From Montifringilla adamsi (taxonomy: Eukaryota; Chordata; Aves; Passeriformes; Passeridae), in assembly GCA_017590115.1 (NCBI GenBank), contig JAGGNK010008337.1, positions 7,183,609 to 7,247,608 of the forward strand: a stretch of DNA of 64,000 bases, in the 5' to 3' direction. Positions 1 through 13,300 of this stretch are shown in pieces. Made by a program: the position numbers and the translations under genes. Numbering within the stretch: position 1 is the stretch's first letter; each line of letters begins with the position of its first letter. The notes under the pieces are model-generated. The model ran no database searches. It was not told the DNA's origin and was given only the letters and a program-made list of their open reading frames with translations.

Positions 1-2767
1 CTGAATTACTATTATGCCACATCAATTGAATCAACTTCTTAAGTCAGTCTACATCCCAAATTACAATCTTATTCTGCCTATAATTTGTTTAAAATCCACA
101 GGATTTCTTATTTCTTACAATGTCTGCATGGTAAAAGCTTACATTTATTGGCTTTAGGCAGCTCTAATGAAAACTGAATTGCAGGCTGGCAGGGAAGCAA
201 TAAAAAGGCAGCAAGGGCCATAATTTACAGGTGGTCTATCAGTGTGAGTCTTCTTTGGAAAGTGAATGACCATTCTGAAAAGGATCAAAACAGAGCTGAC
301 TAGTGAAGGAAACCAATCTCTTCTCCAGAGCACAAGTCAGAACAAGTCCTGTCAAAATTTATTTAGAAGGAACACAGGACTGAATTTAGCAAGCACCCTG
401 GGCCAGTAGTGTGTGACAGTGTGTCATCTGCTGGAGTGGGCTTGGCAAACACTACCAAACAACCTGACATGCATCACCCTCTGCTTCCTCTGGTGAAATC
501 CCATCCTGGAGGATGACTGACACCCTTGCTTTGGAAAGGGGTAGTACCAGATTCAACCCAGTGTCCTTGGCTGACCACTCCTTTTATTCATCTGCCCACA
601 GCTGTATGTGCAGAGCCATTAATGGAGATTGTGATGGAGGTACACAACTTCAAAAGTTAGTTTGTAGGAGTATATTGGGAAATTTAGTCCATCCTGACAG
701 CAAAACACGTTAGGATGTGGAGCTAAACTGGAGCTCAAACTATATGCTGCACCATTTTCTAAACTTACTAAATCATGATAAACACACCTCCTTATTTTCT
801 GATACTCTGAAATATCTAAAAAGGAAAGGGAAAAATAAAAAGGCCTTTAAATTGCAAATCCTATTTAATTATTTTGTTGTAATGGAGATAAATATTTGGT
901 CACAAAAGATAATTTTTGAGGTAGGGACCTGAAGCTATACACCTAAAGAAAGAAACACCAAAATTCTTCCAGAGATATGTATATTATGCCACGTTACCTC
1001 TAGTAAACTCTGCAGAGCAAGGCTTCAGACCTGATTTTGAATTAGGCCCAGAGTTTGAGGAAATGAGACCACACTTTCCATTCCTTTTGCATTCAGCAGC
1101 CTGTCGAACCAGAGCTTAAATTAACTCATCCAGAAAATAACCTCAGGCTATTGTTCCTTCTACATGACCATCTTTATCAGGTGTTTTGATTACAAGAATA
1201 ATGTCTTGCATTGTTGTGGGCTAGCTGAAGGTCTACAGTATTTAATCAAAGTAACATTTTATTGGTGTGGGATCAACGGCTGACTGATGCAAAGTTCTGC
1301 TTCTTTGTATCTCATGACTGTAACCAATAAGTAAATTTAATTTTATTTATTCATTTTTTAAACCCAACAGGGTCTCACACAAGAAGCAGAGCCACTCAAA
1401 AATAAGATTAAACACTTTGCTGCTGAGAACTGCTGCAACTCCTCTTCGAGGGCTGATGCTTCAAAACCAGAAAAGCTATGTGCCTTGGGCTGCCCTAATG
1501 ACGTGGTGACGGATGGGAACCTGGCATGTGAACTTGCTCTCAGATGGCTTACTGCAAAGTCTGTCTGCCAGCAAGACTTCAGTGCTGTGCTGAAAAGCAG
1601 TTATTTTTGCTCTTGAATTTTTCAGTGGTTACTAGAGAATATGAAATGCACCTGGTACAGACTGACTATGCCTAAATTAGAAAATGATTTATGACATGGA
1701 TTTCACGTAGCTGATATTCACAATAAGGCCCAGCCACACACGCTCTTCTCTTGTCTTTGTGGATGCATCTATGCTCTTTCCTTCCCTGATCCCACTGCAT
1801 CCCTATTCCTCTAGTGGGAAATTAAAGCCATCACTCCAAGATATTGCATTCTGTAGCTCAGACTATTGTATGAAACAATCCTCTCTAAGACTATCAAACA
1901 CCAACATTTGCAGCGGTTTGCTTTGGCACCAGCATTCTGGTGTGCATTCATATCTGTGAAAAGAGAGAAGAGTTTCCTTTTATTCTCCAGTAAGTATCAA
2001 GTTGTATTCTGAACTCCATCTGAACTCCATCTTACCTAAATTCTGCTAAGAACAGTAATTACCACCACACTGTCAGAGGCAAACATTCATTCTTTAAGAG
2101 CCAGACTGGTGAGCAGCTAGATAAAGCTTCTTTTAGAAAGCTTTGGCATTAGGGATGTTGTAGCTGATGCATGTGTCCAATAAATTTCCTTTTTTAGTAA
2201 TCACTTTGAACAAACATGTATACAGTAGCTTTGAAAGGTCTTTGTGACTAGTGTCAGTCAGGAAAAAAAATCAAACAGAAATGGTAATTCTAACCCCACT
2301 TGACAGGATTTGTGCAATACAGACATCAATTCACCTATAACTAGCACAGGTTCTCTCAGTTAAATATATTTAGGAATGGGGCAGTGAAACAAAGACTTGT
2401 CGGGAGTACTAATGAAGTTCATACTGAATATTCAGGTGATTAATAGTCTAAAATCACAGTAAAATGTTTCTGCCCTCATGACTTCAAGGAAAACAATGTC
2501 TTAGGCAGATTCAAACATTCTGTTTGCCCAAATTTGTTGACAAATATTTTGAGGGTTTTTTCCTTCTCAGACGTTTTTATTGCTGGCTTCCACTATTAAT
2601 TAAAAAACTAATAAGACACCTAAATAACAAGAATCAATCCAAGTTAAAGAAAAAGGTGCTATTTCCATTATTTCACCTTTTCCTTAAGAACCAGATCCCT
2701 GAAGCCATCTCAGCATAATGTTACTTCTAAAGTGGAAACATGACACAGCTAAATTTACAGCCTTAGT

Positions 2768-2786
2768 AAAAAAAAAAAAAAAAAAA
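2768..2786. repeat. A19 homopolymer
   Basis: Nineteen consecutive A residues. No retrogene or repeat body was recognised on either side, so it may simply be a slippage-prone run. Confidence 0.9.
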
Positions 2787-3298
2787 CTAGAAATCATCAC
2801 CTCCAAAGGAACTCAAGTGAAAATACGAACTAAAAACTAAACAAAGGATTTGACTTCTAAGTTAATCTAATTTTGGAAGGTTAATTTTGGCTGAAGGTAA
2901 CAGCAATATTTCAGCCAGTTCAGTGTCTACAATACTTTCCCCAGACAGTTTTACGGATTGGACAGCAAAATTGAATTATGCAGCTCATTCAAGATTTATT
3001 TCTGCCTCCTGCATTAACACCTATCATTGAAATCCTCACCAGCAGACATCAGGAAGTGAGAAGGACAATTATATTATTAATTTTAAATAAATTGAGCATG
3101 TCTATCTTTTAAAGAGGTTCAAAGTGCCAAGAAAAAAGAAGAGCAGAGGCGATGCCAGAAGATGTATATGCTTCTAGAGAACTTGACACAGGCTCACATT
3201 ACCATACTGTTAACAGGCTGACTTTTATTCCCTGAGCTCTCTAAGTGGCAGCAATAGACAACACATGACTCCTACTGACTGCTGAGCTTTATTTCTAG

Positions 3299-3423
3299 AT
3301 CACAGGCTATTCTGAATTGGAAGTGATCCACAAAGATCAAGTCCATCTCTTAATGGAATGGCCAGCTTGGGGATGAAACCCACAACCTTGGTGTTACCAG
3401 CACCACACTCCAACCAACTGTTG
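3299..3423 (-). mobile_element. CR1 LINE 3'-end fragment
   Basis: About 125 bp resembling the 3' end of an avian CR1 in reverse orientation: a degraded version of the ATTCTATG-type end, then GGAAGTGATCCACAAAG, then GATGAAACCCACAACCTTGG and CACCACACTCCAACCAACTG. It is diverged and therefore old, and truncated at its 5' side as usual for CR1. Confidence 0.7.
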
Positions 3424-4802
3424 ATCCCTAAAAACCACACCAGAGATTTTGCTTGTTTCTCCCTTTGCTGTCTGCAAACCAACCTGGGGAAATGCAGCCC
3501 TGAGAACAGGGGCGAGGAAACAGGGAACAGAGACAAGGAGACAGTCTGAGGCTTGGGAGAGTTTGTGTTTTCCTTTAAGCAACAACCTGTTCAGATTTTG
3601 TTGGCATAAAAGTTGTTTTTTCCTAAACACACTGGTGACAGCAAGGGCAAGAGAGAAAGTCCATGAATGCAAGGGTTCTGACCAAAGAGTCAAGAAACAC
3701 AGCTCAATCTGCTATGTCAGCTTAGACTCCTGCCCAGTTTCTCTGGCTGCACAATGGGAAAACAGGGCTAAAAATAAATCTTAATTACTACAGCAAAGCA
3801 TGAGTCTAAGAGAAGAAGAAAAAAGAATAGTCAGGGGAATGGTATGATACAGAAACACAGTATTCATAGAAGCTGGGATTTCAGGAAAATTTCCTTTTAG
3901 TGTCATTCACAGACCTAGCAACTCACCAAGGAAATAAAGATACTTTGCAGTTAAATTGCAGATACATTCACTGACTCATGTATTTCTTGTGGCAAGTACT
4001 TCCTTTACAAAGCTTTTCCTTAAAAAAATACGAAAAAGTGAATATACATCATCTGGATTCATTTTAAAAAAGGATCCTATACGCTTACCTACTGATTTCT
4101 ATTTGCAAGAAAGGATAGATACACAATAACTTCTGTTCATTAACTTTACTCAGAAGATTTGTTGGCTGTGTCACTTAAGGCAGATTTAAACAAGCAAGGT
4201 TGGCTCTGAAGTGAAATTACAGTCTTTAAACTGCAAAACAATAATTTTACAGTTTTGCCCTGCAACATGTTTCTGATGAAAAGCTAAATTAATAGATTGC
4301 AATAGGGTATTTTGGGTAGATAATTTTAAATGCAATTTAGATGCTTTCTCTTAAGATGTATAGGTAAAAATTTGCACATAATTTTCCAAAGCTCTATGGT
4401 AATGTCAAATACAGTTCAAAAGACTTGATACTATACCAACAAACACCAAAGCAAAAGCGTTTACAGTGTAACTACATATCATGCTGGAGATCAAAGTTGA
4501 ATTCTCAGGTTCATCTCACACAAAAATACTTCATGTAATGTGCTTTCCTACAAACAAGGCAATGTGAAGCTTTCAGTTACTTAGCATTTGTACCAGCTAA
4601 CATAAATAAAATAACTTAATGTTATACACAAACCTTGAACTTACTGTGATTTAAAAATCACAATCCTTATAATTTGGGGCTCTCTGGATTCTTTTACTCC
4701 AAGTAATTTCACCTCCATTATGATTAAATAGGCCCACTTCTAAACCCAGGCTGAAATAAGGTAACGCTACGTCTCAATCTTCAAACAAAACAAACTCCAC
4801 AA

Positions 4803-5015
4803 CAGCCAGTCTCCCTGATTCCAGTTGCCTGGAAAGGTACCAAAACCCCCACTGTTCTCAGTACTTCTGTTGTGGCAAGAATCCTAGAGATGATATGTAG
4901 GAAAAATCAGCCAGTCTCCCTGATTCCAGTTGCCTGGAAAGGTACCAAAACCCCCACTGTTCTTCTCAGTACTTCTATTGTGGCAAGAATCCTAGAGATT
5001 ATATGTAGAAAAAAC
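4803..5015. repeat. Two-copy tandem duplication, 105/108 bp unit
   Basis: Copy 1 is 4803-4907 and copy 2 is 4908-5015. Both begin CAGCCAGTCTCCCTGATTCC and run in step to GGCAAGAATCCTAGAGAT and beyond. They differ by a TTC insertion in copy 2 and about four single-base changes. No third copy was seen. The high identity points to a fairly recent duplication. Confidence 0.95.
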
Positions 5016-7147
5016 GAAATTCTTCCTAAACTGTCTTGCAAAGGGACAAATCTAATTAGGCACAAGGAACTGCAGTTCCTAAGAGATGACCTGTGGGAAG
5101 CACTGAACTACCCAAAGCTATTTCAGTGCAAGAAGTTCAGAAAAAATGATGTGGAGTTCCAGCCAATTTAAGATGCATGAATACCTAATGTAAACAATGT
5201 GTAAAGAAGAGCAGAGCAATTTCTTTATCACCACCACTAGGACAACCGCTCCACTAATAATCTTACATCACAGAATATTTGTTCAGAACACTTACTGGAC
5301 TAATATTCAGGCTGTCATTTATTTTCAGTCAATAAAATTAGCTCAATAAAATTGGTCTGCTAGCTGTACTTTGCTTTTCCTAAAAATGCTGAATTAGCCA
5401 TTAGCTCTTGACTAAGCAAGTGGAACAGCCAAACAAGCTTTTATACCCTACTACAGCTATACCAACACATAAACTATGAAGCTGGAAAGAGATTGCAAAG
5501 GGTTTTCAGCAAATCAAGGAACAGGATCAGGTGTGAAAGTCAACAAGCCATAATTCTATTTGATACCAAGGTCAAACACTCTCACCTTCCACCTGACCGA
5601 ATTCCCACGTGAGAAGCACACTACAGTCCAAAATCCAAGGATCCAAGTCCCTCACAGGGACAATCCCTCTATTTACCACTCTCCAGTTACACCACTGACG
5701 CACGATCAGCCTGTTGCATTGAATTCCTCATGGCAAGGATAGCAACATTTGCTTGGCTCCTCATCCTCTGTATCTAACTTGCTCTTAGCCACAGGGGATC
5801 TTCAGCTCCTCAACACTGTGAGTTGTCAGGACTACTTAGTGGAATGGCCAAGGGGCATACAGCAAAACATATTCATGTGAACAGTTGCCATATATTCTTC
5901 TGCTTGCAAAATATATACGTAATAAAGTTTTAACAACCTTAGTTAAAACAGATACAATATAATTTTAAATTAACAACTGGCTTAGAGCTGTACTACATGG
6001 CCATGATCAAAGCACTGCTATACATAGCAGTTTTAACATTAAAATCATTACAATAAAATCTGTTACTAAACCAATGAAATGTCAGAAAGATTAAGAGATT
6101 AATTTTTACTGGTAAAAAATATGCAAATTGAGTACTAGACTGGAATATGGGCATGCCTTTATGATGTCTATCAAGGATGTGAAAGAAAAAAATAATTCAT
6201 TTTGTACTTCATGTAAGACAGCCTGACATCAGAAGTCAGTGGGAGGATGTTTTGTTGGTAGATCAAAGAAAAGGTGAAGTACGTAGAAAATTCAAACCAC
6301 CAAAGAAAATATTCCAGTTGTAAGCAATCTACTTTTATATTAATTTCTCTAAAGCTCTACCTAATGCTATTTTAGCTCTACAAAGAATATAATTCTTAAT
6401 GACTTGCTTGATCAAGTAATCCCCATGTTTCTGCAATATAGTTGCAGGGTGTACAGCTTAGTCTTTGATCATGCCTCTTCTTCTTCCCCAAAACCCCACC
6501 TCCTGGCCCTGGGCTGCAGTAAAACATGCATTAACATAGAAATATAAAACCTAACGTGTGACAGGAGTTCAAAATCATGCTATCCACACAGCACTGTAGA
6601 ACTCCCAAAATAACTCAAACCCTCAACCTCGATAACTTGTCCACAATAAAATTAATTTTTAAAATTAACTGAAAGAAAAAGAATATGTTCACAAAGCTGG
6701 GTTACAAAATAAAACTCAAAGATGCCTAAATATCGCTTGAGTTCTGTCATGAGACATGTGGATATACTATGATAAAATGGTACATCTCCAACAGATTGCA
6801 TTTAAAATAGCAGTATTTTTTTAAATCTTGTCTTGCACAGAGACCAGCTGTCTACAGTGAACACTTACCTCACCCACCACCTTTCCCCCTTAAATAAATC
6901 CATCTCCTATGAACATCTCTAAGAGTTCCTTTTTTTTTTCCTAGATTAGGAGTAATTTATTTTTTAAGAGATGTTTCCTTACTTTGCAATGTACTGCTGC
7001 CATCTCCTGTGTTAAACGAGGCAGCAAGTAACTTGATACTTACAAACAGGCTATTTAATATTGATCATATGGGAATGGCTTCTGTTGCTCCAGCAGGGAG
7101 TACTCCTCCTAAACACACAGCAGAAGCCTGTAAAAAGTTGGTATTAC

Positions 7148-7231
7148 CTCTAAGTGACACCGCCGTTCTGCAATCACTCGCTCATCCTTGTTTCCAAAGA
7201 GCTTCTTTGGAGGGAATTCTAAAGTGGCAAC
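7148..7231 (-). CDS. KIF16B: KIF16B exon: PX membrane loop (PPKKLFGN)
   Basis: 84 nt, 28 codons, phase 0 at both ends, encoding VATLEFPPKKLFGNKDERVI then AERRCHLE. The PPKK loop and the following Leu-Phe pair form the membrane-facing loop of the PX domain; in human KIF16B a Leu-Phe pair is reported to insert into the membrane, and these residues are probably the equivalent. The ERR arginines are the second phosphoinositide-binding element of PX domains. The acceptor is TGTCTTCCAG and the donor is GTAATACC. The next exon, expected to start (K)YLRxFFSVML, is not found in positions 1-7147. Confidence 0.95.
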
Positions 7232-8014
7232 CTGGAAGACATTAAAGGATGAATCAGCATCAGAAGTGACAAGCTCAAATGAGAAAATTCTGTTTAAACT
7301 AAAAAGCAACTAGGAAGAAGAAACTGCCAAATATTCATGAGCGACACTACACGGTATTAGTAAATATCACATTCTACATTTCTATGAGGTTATTGCGATC
7401 TGCTCTGTAGTATTGCTAAGATAAAGATGCATTTTGTCATCAGAGAGTCACTGAAAGAAAATTTAGGAATTGGACCACCACTGTTTGCCCAAAGAAATAT
7501 TAAAAATTTGCAATCCAAATGTGCTGTATCATATAGGAAGTAAACAATTTCTGCAGGAAAATGTATCTTAAAAGACTACATTTAGTCTCTGAAAATCTGT
7601 GGTCTCCAACTGTATGGTAGTGTAATTTGTCTGGTTTTACTTATATTCTATCATGAATGTAAGATCATTGGATCTAAGAACTACCACTGAAGTCATGCTC
7701 TGGGAGATGCATTGCTGGACTACAGCCAACACCTGACCCGAAGCTTTTGTTGTGCCCTGAACTACCACTTCTTGTAACTCAGCTGCAGCTCAATGCCATT
7801 CAGACATGTGTCCTGCTGGGAGCTGACAGCTTCAACTTCTGAAGAGAATTCACACATGCAGGCAAAATCCTGCTTTATCACACTGAAAATGAGAAAAAGG
7901 CAACGGCACAACAGCTAAAAACAACTATTCAGATCTCTACTTTTAGTTCTTCCAGAGAGGTGTTCAAAGCTATCTGCTGATTTCTTTTTCCATCCTATGG
8001 TGGAAGGGGGCCAG

Positions 8015-8033
8015 GGAGAGAGAGAGAGAGAGA
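8015..8033. repeat. Short (GA)n tract in a purine-rich stretch
   Basis: About nine GA units inside a nearly pure purine run that extends to about 8047. Confidence 0.9.
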
Positions 8034-10280
8034 AGGAGGGAGGAAAGTGCCTCCCCTTTTGTATACCAATAAATAAAATACTTGAACTAATTAAAGCCAG
8101 CTATGTCTGGAAAGCACACTAAAGACTCAAGAGTTGGTAACAAGTACCACTGAACTTGGTCTGCTAAGCCACAGCTGGGAACAATGCAGGAGAAAGCAGG
8201 TCCTCTCCCCATAAATTGTGTTTGCACTTGAAGGTAAATCAAACCCATTTTTTTCCCAGCACACACATCATGAGATAGAATAATGCAATCTCCCATTGGA
8301 ACTGCTGGAGTTGTTTTGCAGGTGAAATCCCTCTGTAAAATTGCCTCCTGCATTAATTCCCCAGGTTGTTTGATGATATTGAACCAGTAAAAAAGATGCA
8401 TCATTTTCTAGTCTATCAGCACATACAGGACTGCAGAGAATTTACAGCTGGTTACAGGGAGCAGACATACACTGATTTAAATGAGGAGCTCCATTATTAA
8501 CATCGAATGTAAGCATCTTTAAAATACAGAGGAATTCTGCAATACAAATGATTTATTCCCACTCTCTGGTTCAGCTCCAACTTTGATAATGTTAAAGAAA
8601 TGTCTAGACATCTTAAAATGATAATAGTGATGTGGAGCACCAGAGGACATGGTAGAGATGTCTGCTCTCCATCAATCTTGCCAGTATGTCCCAACTATAT
8701 TCCTCAAATTTCTCCAACCATATTCTTCTCAGTGTGCCTGCTTCTTCACATTGGCAGGACAAACAGTACACAACCAAACAGTATCACATTATAATGTCCT
8801 GGGGACTTATTTTCACTGCATTACTCTCTTCTTCACCTATAAATGATTCTAAGTGCTAATATTTTCAAGGACTTCAAAATCCCACATGTGCAGAAATTGC
8901 ATTTTACTAAATAGTACTGCATCATGACACTACCAGGAACAAGCAAGGTAAAACAACTACCACCACAATCCCCTCCTGGCCGTAGGAGATTGTTTTTTAT
9001 ATTTATTTGCTAACAAATACTTTCATTATAGAATTTTAAAATAGTGTCTATTAAAAACCAATTTGCACAATGAACCTATCACTACAGCATCCTCAGACCT
9101 ACTCTGTGGAGTCAAAGCAAGGTCTTAAATCAGGAAAAATTTCCTTATCTAAATTAAGTTCCATCTGAACAGGAATCTGGGGACTAATCCTACATAACTT
9201 TGGGATGAGCAAGCTGTTTTCCTAAGGTCTCTGGGTGTATCTTGGGAGAAAACCAGTTGTATTTTATAAAACCAATGTGTTTTGTTTTGTTTTGTTGAAC
9301 AATTTCAAACAGAAATGGCTACTCACATTGCTTTAACATTTCTTAACTCCCAAGTCACTACCATGCATATATCTCTGAAACTAAACCAATTAAAGTACAT
9401 TACTATGTCATGAATTTAATATGCAAAGTCTCTGCCAGTAAACTTTGCTCTGCAATGTTCAAAGTCATAACATGTACCCATATGAAAATCATGAGCTTAT
9501 TGCTGGTCAAGAATTAGGGATCTGCATACTTTGTACGTAATAAAAGCCACCAGAATGTCAATGTGCCAAATTATTCTTGACATAGATATATAAAGTTAAT
9601 ATGTTTGTAATATGTCAGTGTTGCCAGTGTATGTATAGAATATACCTATTTATACATTTATGTCACTTGGAAGGATTTTTTATCCTGCAGAGGTATGTTA
9701 TAAAGGACTAATCAATTACTGCAGATGGCATCTCTACTGGGCCAGATGCATAAGTTACACAAACCTCAGGCCTGCTAGAACATTTCAGTGTCCCACACTT
9801 TCCCAGTGTTTCCTGGCTCCTCTTTTAGCCAAATTATTAGCAGATGGCTATCTCACAAATAAAGTACAAAGACCATTTCCATCACACAACAAATGTCCAC
9901 CCATCTACGTGACAGAAAATGCTCCAGCCACAAATTTTTCATCATCACTTCAGCAACTCAGTCATTTCAATGGGTTCTGTTCCACAACATGCCCACAGTC
10001 TAATGCCCACCAAAATGAGAAAGAGACATTCAAAACTCTGCAGGCTTGAGTTTCAGGCTATCCAAACACTTCATGCAAACACGACAGCACTAGTTCCCAC
10101 CTACTTTTCAGCTTGAAAATTATCTTTGCAACATAAGAAATGGACGTATCCATGCAGTGAGGTGAATTGTGCAGTTCTCTATATGACTGAAATTTCAGTG
10201 TAAGAGGAAGCCAGTCCACTGTACTATATTTATATAAAAATATACTATTAGTATATTTACCAGAGATAATATGCTTATTA

Positions 10281-10320
10281 TACATATATATACACATAAA
10301 CACACATACACACACACCCC
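10281..10320. repeat. Imperfect TA/CA dinucleotide repeat
   Basis: TACATATATATACACATA followed by CACACATACACACACACC. Interrupted, so probably a low-mutability microsatellite. Confidence 0.85.
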
Positions 10321-13300
10321 CAATGGATCTTTGACATTCTGACTTATTACTTTAATGCAGGGAAAAATACATTGGTGCAAGAGCCCCAAAAATATACAGA
10401 GTGACTATAAAACATTCTTATCTCATCATAATTTTGGTTCCTAAAAAAATGAATTAAAAGAAGCTCAGCAACATAAATACACCAAAGTAATGATATATGT
10501 TAAAATAACTCTCTATAAAAATCCTCTGTCCTAATGTACTATTTGATATACAGGCTCTGAACATAATTGTGTGAGATTCAGCAAAGCAAGGTTCAGTAGA
10601 ATTTTGAGGTTTATTTATACTTTATTCACTTAAGCCAAAGTGCAGTAGGCAAATACTTCAATAAATATTGCAGATTTTGCCACTAGTGGTGCTACAGCAC
10701 CTTTATGAAACTGTACAGTAACTTCAGTGGAAATAATCACTGTTACAGGTTAATGCACACAGTACAGCATGTGACTGAGCAGCATTTGTCCTGGAACTGA
10801 AATATGTAAGAGATCTTGCAAGTATGGATTTTGCATCAAGATGCTTGCCTTGGCTCAAACACTCAAAGGGAATTCCACACTATCCAGATTCAGGAGTATA
10901 AATTATTCTTTCAGAATTAAATGTTTGTATACCCTCTGGCCCAAATTAATTCTTCAAGGGTCTCACCTTGACAACGAGATGAATGTTTTGTGACAATGCA
11001 AGGCGTAACAGTGGAACTGGACAGGCAGTAAGGGAAATTATTCTCCTTCCATGGAATTTCTGAAGCACATTTCTCCCTCCCTCTCCCACTTCCTACAGTT
11101 GCAATGGAAGCGTTTGGCAGACAGTCTTTTTTGGCAGGGATGTTTTGTCGTTTTCTAGGGCTGCTGATGAGGTGATGTATTTTCTGTCAGGGGAAATTAA
11201 GAGGCATATTCCCCAGCCTGATAGGAAGAGAGGGCTTGAATGATTTCCTGAGAAGCTTCTGTACATAGCGTGCAAGATTTCTAATTTTTATTCTGACAGC
11301 AGAAGCATCTCCCTACTAAAATTAATCACTGCATCCCTGCAATCCAAATTTCATTATATCCATAGGAGTGCACACACATGCATACTTGTACCATGGGCAA
11401 GGCTGGGACTGTGCTTAGACTCAAGAGGCAAAGCCAGATCATATATTTTATAATAGTACACAGAGACCTCAAGACTGCATATCAACACTCCTAATGTCTT
11501 TCAGACATTAAACTTTTTACAGTTAATGATGTTTATCCTACCTGGCAACTGTTGCTAGGCAGTAGCAGTTGTAGAGAGAGGCAAACAGTAATTTGCAATT
11601 TACTCCCTAATTTCTTTACAATAAATAAAGGCCATGTTTTATTTCTAGGTCTAGCATTACCTAGAGGCATGTTATTTGTCTGTCTCAGCAATATTATCTG
11701 CAAGAAACAATACTTACCTGCCACAATGGAGTATCTGAGTTAGTACAATCAAATTTAGACAGTATTAGGTTCAGTCCTCAAGCAGAGGGTGCTTCGTACC
11801 CAGTACATGTTATTCTGGTAAACTTTAAAAAGCTAGAATGGATTCCTCTTCTCCCACATTCCAGTCAGGAGACTGGTTTTTGGCAGGCATTTAATGCTGG
11901 TAAGAGCAGATGGCAGAACAGCAAGTGACCCTTTATTCTGTCACCTATTCTATCTTACATTCAACTCTGACCTTAAGTTTCTGGGAACAGCACATACCTA
12001 ACAACACCTATTTGGAAGCAAATCCTTTTAAAGTGAAACCAGACTTCATAGTGTTCAACTACTGAGCCCCAGGGAGAGATGTGAATTTGGAGACTGGCAT
12101 TTTGGAAACCAAGATAGTGAAAATGAAGGTTCCAATATCATGAAATGCTCTGCCTGGGATGGGGTGTACTCTCATTTCAGAACCTTTATGAAAAATAGTC
12201 ATGAGCATTTGAAGGGTGTCCTTTAATTTCTATTATAATCTGTTGGAGACTTTTCACTGACAGTATGTCTGCTTGGGGACCTGCTGGATTTCATTCAGTT
12301 CAGGAGTTTTATGGTACAGCAGAACAGAACATGTTAATGAAAACTCTTGTACAATACTTTGCAGATGATATTTCAACACATACTGGACCAAAGCAAAATA
12401 CCACATAATACAGCCATGTAGGCTTGTCACTTCTGAAACATGAAATTCTTCCAAGTGTTATGCTCCCTAAACATTAAAAAAATTCCATTTTCTCACATCA
12501 AGCAAAAATCTACAGGATTGAAACATCTCATTATTTTTGGCTGGTACAGTCTATGTTTTAGTGCCTACAATAAGGTAAAAGACTTTTTAAAGAAGAAAAA
12601 CAGGGCAGACATTGATAGAGTCTGAGTCATCTTTAACCTTTCATCTCAAATTCTCTTTTTACTTCAATGTTTTGATACATTTAAATGGGGGGGAAAGGGG
12701 GAAAAAAGAAAATTAAGGAAATGCTAACTATTTAAAAACTCAGTCATCTTTAATTCTCATGTTACTTTTACAATTCTGAATTTTCTCATTTTTCAAAGAA
12801 TAGGTCTGACTTTTGATCCTTTGTACCAGAAATCTCTGTCACAGATGAGAAAAATCAAAGAGAAGAACATGGCATGGTTTTGTAGCCACTGTGTCTGCAC
12901 CTGACTTGATTCTGCAGGAAGTAATGAAAGAAAAAACTCCTACTTTTAGCTTTTGAAGTTCAAACAAAGTAACTTAAGCCTCAGTATCTCAATATGTACT
13001 AAGACTTCCAGAGTCTAAAGAAACTAGACAGAAGCTGTATTTTTAACTAGGAACTTGCACCAAGTATTTAAGGATTTGTCAACGTGAAAAAAACAAAACC
13101 AAAATCAAACTACCACAAGTCTAATTTCTATATTTTTATTTATATTTTGTCTGAAATCAATTACCTTTCCTACACAGTTTCATAAGAAAGCAGTAAGCAA
13201 AGGTAAAAAGTTAACATTTACTGGATAGATTAAAGGCTGCTCTATAAATTCTGAAAACAATCAAATGGAGATTGAAGAGGAATCAATTGCTATACTATCC

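Larger units (their letters stand above)
1..7147 (-). other. KIF16B: KIF16B intron, partial (3' end outside window)
   Basis: AT-rich intron sequence downstream of the last visible exon. It contains an A19 run, a short CR1 3' end and a tandem duplication, each listed separately. I looked on the minus strand for the terminal coding exon (end of PX and tail) and did not find it. The remaining stretches show no gene I can support. Confidence 0.8.

Noticed and set aside
3394..3784. Open frames of about 100 codons on both strands
   Set aside because: They overlap the CR1 fragment at its left and have no recognisable product.
9660..10049. 129-codon plus-strand open frame
   Set aside because: No recognisable motif, no splice or promoter context, and no neighbouring frames continuing it; treated as chance, although it is long for this intron.
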